This document shows, piece after piece, positions 1 to 9,489 of a DNA stretch of 64,000 nucleotides. Source of the stretch: Eurosta solidaginis (lineage: Eukaryota > Arthropoda > Insecta > Diptera > Tephritidae); assembly GCF_040869045.1 (NCBI RefSeq), contig NC_090322.1:80561675-80625674 (forward strand), given 5' to 3'. The notes under the pieces were generated by a model, which saw only the letters and a list, made by a program, of their open reading frames with translations, had not been told where the DNA came from and did not search any database. The position numbers were made by a program, and so were the translations under genes. Each line of letters opens with the position of its first letter. The stretch's first letter is position 1.

Positions 1-69
1 CTGATATGAGTAAGCTTTTGCCATTTGAATCCACATGTATATTCTAAACTTTTGAGATCTTTCTTTTAG

Positions 70-941
70 CGGATATAGACATTTTATTGGACGAGCCCGT
101 AGAGAGCGTGAGTGGCTCGATTGAAGATGAAAAATCAAATGTAAGTTATTTGAATTGAACTAATTGAACATTTAAATACGATTATTTGTTTGTTTACATT
201 TTTACAGTAGCCGCTTGCTGTGCAACGCCTTCTGGTGTGTTTCTTGATACTATTTCACATGCATGTGAAGAGGTGGCTAGTTCGTAGAGATCTTTTTACG
301 TGCTTGCATACGTGGAATTCATGGATTCCCTCAAACCGTGAGAAATAATATTTAGAAATCCAAATATATTAGGAAAAAAAGTAGATTGGTAGAAGATTCA
401 CAGGTACGGGAGAGGTACAGGGCTAATTTGGTTAAAAAAAGAAGGGGGATGAACGACCAGGACGTTTAGTAAGAGGCAGAAGGAGAGGGCATAGGGAGAG
501 GTATAAGGACTAAGAAGAGGGGTTAGGGGGAAAAACAGTAAATTACTAGTTTCTGAAATATGTTTTTCTATGGCTGCAAAGCAGTATTTATTAGCCACTA
601 ATTTACCTTTTTTATATTTTCTACAGACAACCAATTTGGATGAGAGCGGGAAGAGTGGTCACGATTGGGCTTCATGGAACCCGACCCAATTGCGACAAAA
701 GAAAAATTAAAAGCTCTGCGTGGGGAAGAAAACAAGCAGAAAACGGTGCATGGAAGAGGAGAAGTTGAATCTTTTGATGCTGCAACAGGAGTTTTATAAG
801 GGTGAAAACGATAGAGCAGCGGAGAAGCATGTGCTGGATAAACTTCATGCAGAAGAAAAGCATCAGCAAGAGCTCATGAATCTACAATTAAAAAATGAGT
901 TGCTAGAACTCGACCTGCAGCAGAAGAGAGTGAAACAATAA
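70..941 (+). pseudogene. Zeste/Myb-like accessory protein remnant of a Harbinger-type transposon (family D), C-terminal part
   Basis: I see two exons. The first (about 70-139) follows an AG and ends at GTAAGT; it reads DIDILLDEPVESVSGS and then an acidic tail. After an intron (140-626, acceptor ...CTACAG) the frame continues TNLDESGKSGHDWASWNPTQ, meets an in-frame TAA at about 708-710, and then runs on as a basic patch (GKKTSRKR) followed by a Glu/Lys/Leu-rich coiled coil up to the stop at 939-941. The layout (acidic linker, WNPTQLR-like block, basic patch, terminal coiled coil) resembles the C-terminal half of the Zeste/MADF-like second protein of Harbinger transposons and related insect genes. 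The N-terminal SANT/Myb part would lie left of the window. The TAA makes it a broken copy unless the intron is spliced differently. A host Zeste-like gene is the alternative. A transposase exon on the opposite strand at 2757-2868 supports the transposon reading. Confidence 0.45.
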
Positions 942-1995
942 TTTAATGTAAGCACAATGAATTCCGTAACGATAACAATGCAATACTCATTTTTATTATA
1001 TTTTTTATTATCTTCATTTCAGGAAACTCATCTTTTTTCAGTTATTTAAGTTATTTATCGACGACTGTATGGCTTATTCTTATAGTTCAACAAGTGTTCC
1101 TTCATGTCCTATCTTATAGTTTATATAAAAAATGCCTTGGTTTTAAAAACTCAGCTATGGCTATGCAATTCTTTCTAAAAATAAAATGTTTCTCTTTATG
1201 TGGCAACCAGTGTATATTTTACATTTTAGAAACTAGAGCAAAATCGAGACTGAATATTAAATTTTAGAAAAAAGGCTGTTTGAATGTACAAAGCATATCT
1301 ATTTATATCTACAATATGAATACATACATATAGTTAGATTAATTCACAAAGGCCTTAATAACAAATTTAAAATATTACAGGAGAAGCAAAAAACATTTTA
1401 TTTTCATTCACTTTTTAATTGGTAATGGTAAATGTTAGTGTAAATTATTCAGTGAAATTGTACCTCTCATCAGCTTCGTATAAAATGACTATTCGCCCAT
1501 AAGAGATACAATTTCATAAGAGATACAATATATTAAAATAAATTTAAATAAAAATTGGATTATACAATTTAGACTTGCTGTGAACAGACAATAAGTACTT
1601 AGTGCATAAATTGAAACAAAACAAACTTTTTCACTAATTACTACTATCATGAAAAAAATCCATCATTACACAATATGTAGGCCTGGACGGGATGCCAGCG
1701 CTATTTATAACTTCTCCAACCCAATTGTCCTCACGGTAAGCCTAAATTTTAAACCGTTCACCGGTTTAAGTAATTTTTAAAATTTTTTTACATAAATTCG
1801 AAACCTTTGAAACCATTCAAAATACATGAGTTTAAATTAATTTTATTGAGCTTAAATTTAAAACTTAATTGAAAAATATGTCTTCAATGTCAAAATAGCT
1901 TTAAAAATAAACCCAAAAAAAATCTAAATATAGAAACTTGTATATATTTCTAACTTGTTTGCATAGCTTCGGCTACAAAGTTCATAGAAGTTGTA
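942..1995. other. AT-rich non-coding stretch
   Basis: No gene is supported here. The sequence is AT-rich with short A and T runs and stops in all frames. It holds a decayed copy of the MITE found at 1996-2188 (see 1335-1425) and, at 1953-1995, one arm of a foldback repeat whose partners lie at 2254-2293 and 2527-2569. Confidence 0.6.
1335..1425. repeat. Partial copy of the 1996-2188 MITE
   Basis: The block with TTAATTCACAAAGGCC, AACAAATTTAAAAT, TTACAGGAG and AGCAAAA matches, with scattered changes, the left half of the element at 1996-2188. No matching right end follows, so it is a truncated relic. Confidence 0.6.
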
Positions 1996-2188
1996 TCATT
2001 AGCTTAATTCACAAAGGCCCTAAACAACAAATTTAAAATGTTACAGGAGGAGCAAAAAGCATTTTCTTTTCACATTCACTTTTTAAAAGAGGCGTAACTG
2101 CGGTACTTTTGGTTATTACCAAATTTTAAGCGAAAAAAAGTAGTTTCCAAAATCTGTTTGTTATGGGCTTTGTGAATTAAGCTAATGA
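1996..2188. repeat. Short MITE with about 24-bp terminal inverted repeats
   Basis: The left end TCATTAGCTTAATTCACAAA (1996-2015, then GGCCC) is matched in reverse complement by the right end at 2165-2188 with one single-base indel. The element is about 190 bp with no coding potential. It sits inside the foldback structure whose arms flank it at 1953-1995 and 2254-2293. No clear target duplication is visible, so the superfamily is unassigned. Confidence 0.65.
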
Positions 2189-2253
2189 TATGTAACTATT
2201 TCGTTAGCAAAATTCTCCGCTCTTCACGACGAATAGCGACTTCGATTGAAAAA

Positions 2254-2573
2254 ACAACTTCTATGAACTTTGTAGCCGAAGCTATGCAAACAAGTCAGAA
2301 AAACTTCGTGAAAAAATTCCATTATTTGAGAAAGTTTTACGAAAATTTATGCAGTTTTGTAGTCCATTCAATTTAATTTCAAGGAAGTGCATGTTTCAAA
2401 ACGCTGTGGGCCAATGCTTTATTTTGATAATTTTTTTCGCCGATGGTGTTGCTAATTTTCTTCCATACAACGAATAAACAAAACCTGTTATTCTCAAATT
2501 ATGGCATTTTTTCACGAAGTTTTTCTGACTTGTTTGCATAGCTTCGGCTACAAAATTCATAAAAGTTGCTTCT
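2254..2573. repeat. Foldback (long inverted repeat) element
   Basis: The arm at 2254-2335 (GCCGAAGCTATGCAAACAAG, then a GTGAAAAAAT-type stretch) is repeated as its reverse complement at 2490-2573, with about 155 bp between them. A third partial arm in the second orientation lies at 1953-1995. RNA or single-stranded DNA from this stretch would form a long hairpin. There is no open frame of note. Confidence 0.7.
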
Positions 2574-2756
2574 GATACTGTCGATATTATAGGAGTGGAG
2601 AATTTTATTGACGAAATTTAATGAAAATTGCCTCCGCTCTTTGTTTGATCGCTCTACATGATAACTTGTTAGGCTGGACTTGATAACCTGTAAATATATA
2701 TAAATAAAGAACTTGAATTAAAAATTTAATAAATACAATTTATATTTAAAACGTAC

Positions 2757-2868
2757 CTTTCGAAGTAGTTGTTTATTAAAACCGTCCTCTCAGTTGAGTC
2801 TCCATCGCTTCTTAGGTTTGTGTCTAAAGAATCCTCTAAAATTTGTGGTGGCAATATTTCTACCAAAA
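2757..2868 (-). pseudogene. Harbinger-type transposase exon fragment (family D)
   Basis: On the minus strand an open stretch reads VEILPPQILEDSLDTNLRSD and then GDSTERTVLINNYFE, and stops at a consensus donor (AAAG|GTACGT, donor at 2756-2751). This resembles the extreme C-terminus of PIF/Harbinger transposases, where an acidic linker is followed by an R..L...YF block. Only this piece is recognisable. The assignment is by family resemblance alone. Its strand is opposite to the accessory remnant at 70-941, the same convergent layout as in HarbA. Confidence 0.4.
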
Positions 2869-3046
2869 TATATTAATAAATTATGAAACAAATTGTATAC
2901 CCCGAAAAAAAAGTGATTTTTTATAAAAATTTTGCTGTACGTATACTTTTGTGGAACACCGTATATTGACTGAGAGGAAGACCATTATATTTCTGATAAA
3001 ATCTAGAACGTATAAAAAATGCAAACTTGTATTTAATACACTAGGA

Positions 3047-3112
3047 AGCATATGTCTGCGTACAGCTAGTGTTTTGCAATTTTTATCAACTTTAGCCTCA
3101 GTAGAATAATTT
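3047..3112. repeat. Left arm of an outer inverted repeat around PLE1
   Basis: The stretch from AGCATATGTCTGCGTACAG to GTAGAATAATTTT recurs in reverse complement at 5805-5870 with a few changes. The left arm abuts the PLE1 end. The right arm is separated from PLE1 by about 360 bp. PLE1 may therefore have landed inside an older foldback element. Confidence 0.6.
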
Positions 3113-5220
3113 TGTATATTGGAACGATTTTCGGTCATCCCTTGTCAAATTTGGTTTTGAGACAAACCGGTTTCGGCGTTGTGCCATCATCATTGGACCA
3201 GAATACAGTAAGAAAAACGGAGCAAGCGATTGTAGATGCGGAGATCGCAATATCATTGATACCACAGGAAGAACAGGAGCACGCAAGACACATGTGCAGG
3301 GAAATCATAAGAAAGGAGGTGAAAGCACAGGAAGGACAAACACCGAATACAGAGGAGAAAACAATAAAGAATCTACGGCATAAACTAAGGAAAAACAATA
3401 TTGTCACAACGAAAGCGGACAAAGGAAACACCACTGTGCTCATCGAAAAAGAGCAATATATATCCAAAACCGAGGATCTCATAGAGGAAATGAAATGTCG
3501 TAGAATGAGAGAGGATCCCACAGATGAATGCCAAAAACAAATCAAAGTTGCTATAAAAAATGCAACAAATATAGTAGATTCTAACATGGCACATAGATTG
3601 GTCCAAATGAACCCTTCGGCTCCTCCACTGGTTGCGCTACCAAAAATCCACAAGCCGGACACGCCAATGAGGCCCATCATTAATTTTAAATCGGCACCAT
3701 GTTACAAACTGTCCAAATATTTAAAAACGATATTGATAGACACTCTGGAGCTAAGGAACGAATATGCAATAGCTAACACAACAGAACTAATAGAGAGACT
3801 CGAGACCGTAGAGCTAACAAGAAACAGCAAATTGGTATCTTTTGACATAAAAGATCTATACCCATCTATACCATTATCGGAGACTTTGGACATAGTTAGC
3901 TCAACAATAGTTCATAACACAAAAAAAAAAGTGAAAAGTATGCAAATCACAAATACGCTAAGAACCACTTTACGTCAAAACTATTTTAAATTCAACGATA
4001 AAATATATAGACAAACAAACGGTCTTGGAATGGGAAGCCCCACATCAGCAATTCTTATGGAAGTGTTCATGCAAAATCTGGAAGAAAAGTACATACAGGA
4101 GCTGAAGTCCAAATTAGGCGTGTCATTTTATGCTAGATACGTGGATGACATAATATGCGTTTTAACTACTAATAACGAAGAGCTCGTACTGGAGTACCTC
4201 AACAAACAGCACGGCAATATAAAATTTACAATGGAAACCGAAAAAGACGGAGGAATCAACTATCTAGACCTCACGATAAATATTGATAAAGAAGCCAAAA
4301 GATTTAACTATGACATATATAGAAAGTCAACGGCCACCGACACAATAATACACAATACCTCAAATCACCCTCAACATCATAAAAATGCAGCATTAAGGCA
4401 CTTGGTACATAGACTTGAAAGAACACCTCTTACACAAGAGGCATATAAGAGAGAACTTGAGGTCATATATAATATCGCTGCAAACAACGGATATAAAAAA
4501 GCACTAGTAGATAAGCTCAGAAGGACAAATGGAGAACCAAAAAGAAATAATGAAAAGGAAAATAATAGCTGGACGACTATGACATATACTGGAAAAGCAA
4601 CATATAAATTGGCAAACTTCTTTAAAAAATACAACATTAACACAGCATTCAAAACATCGAACAATCTAGGGCGAAAACTAAGAACTAACATTAACTCAGA
4701 GGATCCGTTTAGCAGCCACGGCGTATACAAGCTTACCTGCGGATGCCAGCATAGTTACATAGGACAAACAGGACGGCAAATAAGAACGAGGTTCAGAGAA
4801 CATATTAGAGATTACAACAAAAAAATACGGAATCCAAACATTATACCCGAGTCTAACTTCGCGAATCACATGGTCGAGAATGAATGTTCCCCAGCAAACA
4901 TCAATAAAACAGTTAGGGTTCTTCACATACAAAAAAAGGGCCGACGTCTCAACGTACTCGAAAACATGGAAATCTACAAACAGAAAACATTCGACGGTAG
5001 AATAATAAACGAACAGATAAACACAATTTCTGACACAATATTCGAGCCTTTAAAAATTGTTTACAGAAAACAACTTAATCACACAGGTACAACAGACAAA
5101 CACACAACAAAAAATATACACAAAACAATTAACACACCAAAACAAAAAACCGACAAAGAAGGTCAAACGACTAAAATCACAGATTTCTACCTACCCCAGT
5201 CAGCCACACAAATCGATTAG
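3112..5220 (+). CDS. Penelope-like polyprotein: reverse transcriptase plus GIY-YIG endonuclease
   Basis: This is an uninterrupted 702-codon frame. In order it shows the Penelope N-terminal motif TKADKGNTTVL (near residue 100), PLVALPKIHKPDTPMRPI (RT motif 1/2 region, near 170-190), VSFDIKDLYPSIP (motif A, near 243), GLGMGSPTSAIL (motif B, near 305), ARYVDDIICVL (motif C with catalytic Asp-Asp, near 342), and a C-terminal GIY-YIG domain (GVYKLTCGCQHSYIGQTGR, then RFREH, near 540-570). A TPRT-type reverse transcriptase with this nuclease defines Penelope elements. The frame opens without an ATG at 3112. The first 28 codons lie in the terminal inverted repeat, and the first ATG is near codon 62, so the true start is uncertain and an upstream exon may be lost. 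RT and nuclease motifs look complete. It is the least damaged long gene in the window. Confidence 0.85.
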   Translation: MYIGTIFGHPLSNLVLRQTGFGVVPSSLDQNTVRKTEQAIVDAEIAISLIPQEEQEHARHMCREIIRKEVKAQEGQTPNTEEKTIKNLRHKLRKNNIVTTKADKGNTTVLIEKEQYISKTEDLIEEMKCRRMREDPTDECQKQIKVAIKNATNIVDSNMAHRLVQMNPSAPPLVALPKIHKPDTPMRPIINFKSAPCYKLSKYLKTILIDTLELRNEYAIANTTELIERLETVELTRNSKLVSFDIKDLYPSIPLSETLDIVSSTIVHNTKKKVKSMQITNTLRTTLRQNYFKFNDKIYRQTNGLGMGSPTSAILMEVFMQNLEEKYIQELKSKLGVSFYARYVDDIICVLTTNNEELVLEYLNKQHGNIKFTMETEKDGGINYLDLTINIDKEAKRFNYDIYRKSTATDTIIHNTSNHPQHHKNAALRHLVHRLERTPLTQEAYKRELEVIYNIAANNGYKKALVDKLRRTNGEPKRNNEKENNSWTTMTYTGKATYKLANFFKKYNINTAFKTSNNLGRKLRTNINSEDPFSSHGVYKLTCGCQHSYIGQTGRQIRTRFREHIRDYNKKIRNPNIIPESNFANHMVENECSPANINKTVRVLHIQKKGRRLNVLENMEIYKQKTFDGRIINEQINTISDTIFEPLKIVYRKQLNHTGTTDKHTTKNIHKTINTPKQKTDKEGQTTKITDFYLPQSATQID
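3114..3194 (-). repeat. PLE1 left terminal repeat (inverted relative to the right one)
   Basis: This 81-bp sequence is the reverse complement of 5366-5446 with one or two changes. On the minus strand it carries the same hammerhead-like core, but the first core base is A instead of C (ATGATGA where the right copy has CTGATGA), so this copy is probably not a working ribozyme. Confidence 0.75.
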
Positions 5221-5361
5221 TAAACCACCCTCGGTACTGAACGAACACACAGCACATACACATAACTAAATATACACAAGCATCAATTTGACAATACCTG
5301 CTCATATACCTACGAACTATAAATACAGGACAAATGACAACAACAGATCAGAACGAAAATC

Positions 5362-5398
5362 GACACTGATGATGGCACAACGCCGAAACCGGTTTGTC
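5362..5398 (+). ncRNA. Hammerhead-ribozyme-like motif of PLE1, minimal (dimer-type) form
   Basis: Read on +, the parts are GACA (stem I, 3' strand), the core CTGATGA, a small hairpin GGC-ACAAC-GCC (stem II), the core GAA, the palindrome ACCGGT (stem III), T as the cleavage-site base, and TGTC, which pairs with GACA to close stem I. The self-complementary ACCGGT has no loop, so stem III would form between two molecules, as in dimeric hammerheads. One extra T between the core and stem II is an irregularity. Hammerhead motifs are known from Penelope-like elements. Activity here is inferred. Confidence 0.6.
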
Positions 5399-5446
5399 TC
5401 AAAACCAAATTTGACAAGGGATGACGGAAAATCGTTCCAATATACA

Positions 5447-6103
5447 TCATTTATCCACCCTGTCGGAAAATCAACCAAACAAGATAAGTCAGAATAATTT
5501 TAACCAATTTCCTATACAAGTATGGATCAAGATCTAATAGATTAATTGTAAAATATATTTGAAAAATTTATGCAAATTTCGCAAAAATTCTACCAATTTT
5601 GATGAAAATTTTCAAGTTTTTTCTTAAAATTTTTAGATTTTTTTAGAGTACACACTTTTGTAGCCCACTTTATTTTGCTATAATAGTGTTAGTCTCAAGT
5701 TCGTAAAAAATTGTCCTGATTTTTGGCAATTTTTTTTCTAAAATGCTCAAGCACTTTTTTCATACATATTTTTAAACGTATTTTTTTTATATGGAAATTA
5801 GCTAAAATTATTCTACTGAGGCTAAAGTTGATAAAAATTTCAAAAAACTACCTGTACGCAGACATATGCTGGCGAGTGTACATTTTCATGTGACACGGTG
5901 TGCTTGAACCAACTTTAAACACAAGGTCAAAGCACATCCACAATTTTTTGCTTATTTGAATCCTTACGCTTTTTGTTGTCATTCAAGATAAAAACTAAAA
6001 TAATCCCCCAAGCGCTTTTTTAAGCCCGGCTCAAAAAAAAAATTGTAAATATTTTTTTTTTACTTTTTTGAGTATGCAGTTTTGTAGCCCATGTAAACAT
6101 GTT
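5447..6103. other. AT-rich non-coding stretch with the outer repeat arm
   Basis: No gene is supported. It contains the right outer inverted-repeat arm (5805-5870). It also has two diverged copies of a TTTTGTAGCCCA-containing motif (about 5659 and 6081) that recurs, altered, near 2352. Confidence 0.55.
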
Positions 6104-6279
6104 TGCGCATGTAAACAAAAGATCAGCTGTTTTTTATGGCAATTTATACGTCATTTTCCTTTAACTCTTGTTTTTTTCTCTCTTTCTTTCATTCGCTCAA
6201 GCAGTCAACTCTGACGTAGTTGCGCCGAACGAAGCAAGTTTGAACTCGTGAATGCGCAATCTCCTGTGTGTGATTTGTG
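6104..6279. repeat. Right half of a foldback element (arm only)
   Basis: The block from GCGCATGTAAACAAAAGATC to the ATTTGTG near 6279 matches the right arms of the complete foldbacks at 30401-30815 and 63050-63463. The left arm is missing here. Confidence 0.65.
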
Positions 6280-6574
6280 CCTGTCTTGTAAGGTAAATAA
6301 TCGAAATTTCAAACATAGGCCCGATTCGATCTTCGCCTGTGGTCGAAATCGCCACATACGATTACGGATCGAAAACTATATGAAACAATTACGTGACACG
6401 TCAGACGTATGGGTCGAATGGCATTACCACATACGAAAGCAATCGTATCGTAATTCATTCTCAGTTCACAATAGATTTTAAGGTCCACATCACTGTGGTT
6501 TTTATTTTTATGTCACATTAGATGTAGAAATGTCAAAATATTTAAAAAATTTAATAAACAAACGAAATTTCAAA

Positions 6575-7873
6575 ATGGATGTGCACTTACTATTCTACAT
6601 AAGTTCAAGCTGTAGTGAGGAAGATGAAACAGTAGCATGGAGGCTACTTAGAGATAAAAGTGATCCTCTAGCTTTACCACAAACTGCGTAAGTATATGAC
6701 AAATAAAGTTTTACAAGTATACAAAAATGTGTGTTTTGCAGATTCCTGAAACGATTTAGATTATTTAAAGACGCTTTCCAGTTTGTACTTCATGCCTTAA
6801 ATTTGAAGCAGTCGGATGCAAAAGTGGTGCCTCCAGTTGTACAACTAGCTGCCACGCTTTCTCTTCTAGGAAGTGGCGGGTATCAGCATTGTGTCGGCAG
6901 TGATTATTTGGTTGGAATGTGCCAGAGCACTGTGTCAAAGAAACCATCCCACGTTATTCTCGAAATGGAGAGAAAGTTGTGTCCACAATATATACAATTT
7001 CATTTAAACGAAACTTCGGAATGCAAGCAATGGTTTATGGATAAATACAAAATACCTGGAGGTAGGCAAACATTCAATTACATTTACAAAATAAGTTTTT
7101 TAATTGAATATCTATTTTACAGTCATCGGTTGCATTGATTGCACACACATCGGCTTGCAAAGACCATCTGTGGATGAGCATATGTACTTTAATAGGAAAG
7201 GATACCATAGTGTGAACGCCATGATAGTGAATTGTTGCTCATTTTCTTTATTCTTTATACTAACTATATAAATATTTTGGCAGATGTGCGATCACACCTA
7301 TAAAGTTTTGGCAATTAACTGTCAGTACGGTGGTGCGACTCATGATTCCTTCGTTTAGAGGCATTCAGATCAACGACGAGTATTGCAAGAGCGGTTTGAA
7401 GTTAATAGGCAGAGCAATGCGTGGGTTTTAGGTACGACAATGTATGCTTTGTGGTTAATATTACTATTATAATGACAATTTTCATTTCAACAGGTGATTC
7501 TGGCTATCCACTAGAGCCGTGGTGCATAACGCCTTACCGAAACCCCGCCGATGGCTCCAGTGAATCCGCATTTAATGATGTACACTCAAAAGCAAGATGT
7601 ATCATCGAACGAGCCATTGTTATTTTTAAAGGACGTTGGAGAATTTTAGGGTATGGCAATAAGGGAAGATACCATCCTACAAAAGTGGCACGATTTGCCA
7701 ATGTGTGTTCAGCTTTATATAATATCTGCATACAGTTCAAAATTGATTACAACATACGAAGATATGAATCAGACCAAATCAGCGATGTTGACCCAGGCGA
7801 AGCCAACCATCTTACCACAATTGGTCAAACAATAAGAGACCAAATAAAACACTCTCTAGTTAGTTCCACATAA
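6575..7873 (+). pseudogene. HarbA copy 1 transposase (HARBI1-like DDE), one nonsense codon
   Basis: The gene model has five exons: 6575-6687, 6742-7061, 7123-7226, 7284-7431 and 7494-7873, all with AG acceptors and GT donors and compatible phases. It gives about 354 codons, the usual Harbinger transposase length. The N-terminal helix block FRLFKDAFQFVLHALNL is followed by a helix-turn-helix-like part (GMCQSTVSK). The catalytic set is the first Asp in VIGCID, the second in GDSGYP and the Glu in IIERAI. Two defects stand out. A TAG at 7356-7358 replaces the Trp codon that copy 2 has in FVWRHSDQ, and GCIDGTH is GCIDCTH. The exon-3 donor is GTGAAT, weaker than the GTGAGT of copy 2. The chemistry would be cut-and-paste transposition in the nucleus, with help from the convergent Myb-like protein. 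Confidence 0.8.
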
Positions 7874-8298
7874 ACATTAAGAAACAACATTTGTAAAAGC
7901 AAATGAATTCATTTAATTGTTTTTACTAAGTCCTAAGTATGTATGTTGAAATTAAATAAATGAAACAATTCGTTTAGCTGCTTAAAATCACAAAAATAAA
8001 AAAATTCGGGTAAAAACTTTGTTTTTACTAAATGCTAGGTATGTAGGTTAAAGTTAGAAATAAAATAAATGAGATGACTATTCGTTTAATTGCGTAAAAT
8101 CACAAAAATAAAAAAATGCAGGTATAAACTTCTTAAAGGTAACTTAAAATTTTAATTTCTTCTTTTTCTATTTAGAATTATTGCTAGAAACTCTAATTAT
8201 AATTTTTTTATTTGTAAATCAAGTGCATGTGAATCTTGTTGCAGACGATGCTTCTCCTCCTTAATCGTCATCATCGTTTCTTGCACTTGCAACAACCT
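7874..8298. other. HarbA intergenic segment between convergent genes
   Basis: AT-rich, with two diverged tandem copies of a block of about 120 bp (TTTTTACTAAGTCCTAAGTA near 7921 and TTTTTACTAAATGCTAGGTA near 8022) that carries AATAAA signals. The last 100 bp still encode, on -, the coiled-coil tail of the accessory protein beyond its premature stop (QVQETMMTIKEEKHRLQQ). Confidence 0.6.
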
Positions 8299-8996
8299 CT
8301 ATCGCACCTGCACCAATCGATCAATCTTCTCCCCCAAATCGCGCTGAAAATCAGACATTCTACTCAAATTTTGTTGCAGCATGGACAATTTTTCGGCACT
8401 CTTACTTACTCGCCGTGGAGTATTGCACCGAGAAGTTACACGCGGTGTTGGGTTAGTAACCGACCTAGATGGACCAGACAAAGCGCTGGCTGATGCGCTG
8501 CTTATTCCACCATCACTGTTGCCCTCACTATCACTATTTTCGGTACTGTTTCCTGTAGCGGGTGAATTGCCAAAAGTGCGAACTGTACTATTTCCGTCCA
8601 CTGCGACCTCAAGTCCGGCTGCCGCTATAATCAATTCCTCAGTTGCATTGATGGGGATTTCGTTATAGGGACATCCTCTAGTTTGTCTTTTGGACAATTT
8701 GTTGTGGGAAAGCTTCTTCTTTACCTGGTATTTTTGATCCGCAAAAACCTACGAGCAAACATCTGTAAGTATCTTGGTTGCACTTTATATATATATTGTA
8801 CTTTCCTCCACAATTTGCCGTTTTTGACTGGTGGCCCATCAGTATTTAAACACTTGAAAAGCTCCTCCCACAGTCTGTAGGACGTTGCTCTACCTTGTGC
8901 GGAATTGGGAAATTTATTTTTTGCCAAGTTCGGGTGTTCCGCCATAAACTGCGCCATGCACTCCTTTTGGTTAGGGTTTAGCTTGTTAAAATTCAT
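8299..8996 (-). CDS. HarbA copy 1 Zeste/Myb-SANT-like accessory protein, C-terminally truncated
   Basis: Exon 1 is 8996-8802 (starts MNFNKLNPNQKECMAQF, contains ATSYRLWEELFKCLN). It is followed by a 54-bp intron (8801-8748, GTACAA...CGTAG) and exon 2 from 8747 in phase, reading VFADQKYQVKKKLSHNK. The W..V..D.K...KKKLS.N pattern and the following GCPYNE with EELIIAAAGLE are typical of the Zeste/MADF-like trihelix proteins that Harbinger elements use to bring the transposase to DNA and the nucleus. A Ser-rich linker and a Leu/Gln coiled coil follow. The frame ends at TAG 8301-8299, just inside the coiled coil. About 35 further codons are readable after it, so the stop is probably a mutation. 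The DNA-binding part looks whole. Confidence 0.7.
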
Positions 8997-9200
8997 CCTT
9001 AAATAATAAAATATAGTTCAAGGTGAATTTAAACACATATTTTAAAAAATAACTTACATCTTCTCTTATATTTGGATTTAATTTGTGTAGTCGCTTTTGG
9101 TTGCCGGTTTGTAATCGAATAACAATACGAACGATCGAGTGCAATTGTCTCTTGTTCACGGTTGTCGCGACACCGATTTACGATCCACAAAGTACACTCA

Positions 9201-9323
9201 CGTATGTAGTAATCCAAAAAAGTGCCATTTTACGTTACGGATAGTACGATCACGTATGTCATAATCCGAAAAACAAGTTTTTACGTGACGAGTTATGCGA
9301 TCACGTATGTGGCGATTCGGGCC
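9201..9323 (-). repeat. HarbA right end: terminal inverted repeat with spaced subterminal motifs
   Basis: CACGTATGT occurs three times, with CGTATGT at 9201, 9253 and 9304 (spacing 52 and 51 bp), the last within the terminal inverted repeat. The left end has related CCACATACG and CGTATG motifs. Regular subterminal motifs are what a Myb-like accessory protein or the transposase would bind; that role is inferred. Confidence 0.6.
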
Positions 9324-9489
9324 CTGATAATTCGGTATTATGACACACGTTGGATGAAGGCAAGCATTATTGTGAATTTCGATAAATTCATAAGTTCACA
9401 ATAGCACATTTTCATCACCTGTCAAATAAAATAAATTAAATAAACAAAAGCAGAACTAGTTATTAAATGCAAATATTAAAAATAAAAGT

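Larger units (their letters stand above)
3114..5446 (+). mobile_element. Penelope-like retroelement PLE1, near complete
   Basis: The element is bounded by 81-bp inverted repeats (3114-3194 and 5366-5446). It contains one long open frame with RT and GIY-YIG nuclease motifs, and a hammerhead-like motif in the right repeat. Penelope-like elements characteristically carry terminal repeats in direct or inverted orientation rather than true LTRs. At about 2.3 kb it is a little short, and the frame lacks part of the N-terminal region expected in this group, so it may be 5'-truncated. Confidence 0.8.
6347..9323. mobile_element. HarbA copy 1: PIF/Harbinger transposon with two convergent genes
   Basis: The right end (CGCCACATACG-type inverted repeat ending CGGGCC, followed by CTG) is intact at 9323. 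At the left, the outer GGCCCG tip and the CTG target duplication seen in the other copies are lost in a deletion of about 15 bp near 6346. The transposase runs on +, the Zeste/Myb-like accessory gene on -, 3' end to 3' end. The 3-bp target duplication, DDE transposase and Myb-like partner are the hallmarks of PIF/Harbinger. Confidence 0.8.

Noticed and set aside
720..941. Independent small protein of 73 codons starting at 720
   Set aside because: The start would be GTG. The frame continues upstream in the exon (with one stop), so it is the tail of the accessory-gene remnant.
3135..3680. Minus-strand open stretch of 181 codons opposite PLE1 RT
   Set aside because: Antisense shadow of the coding frame, with no motif and no independent support.
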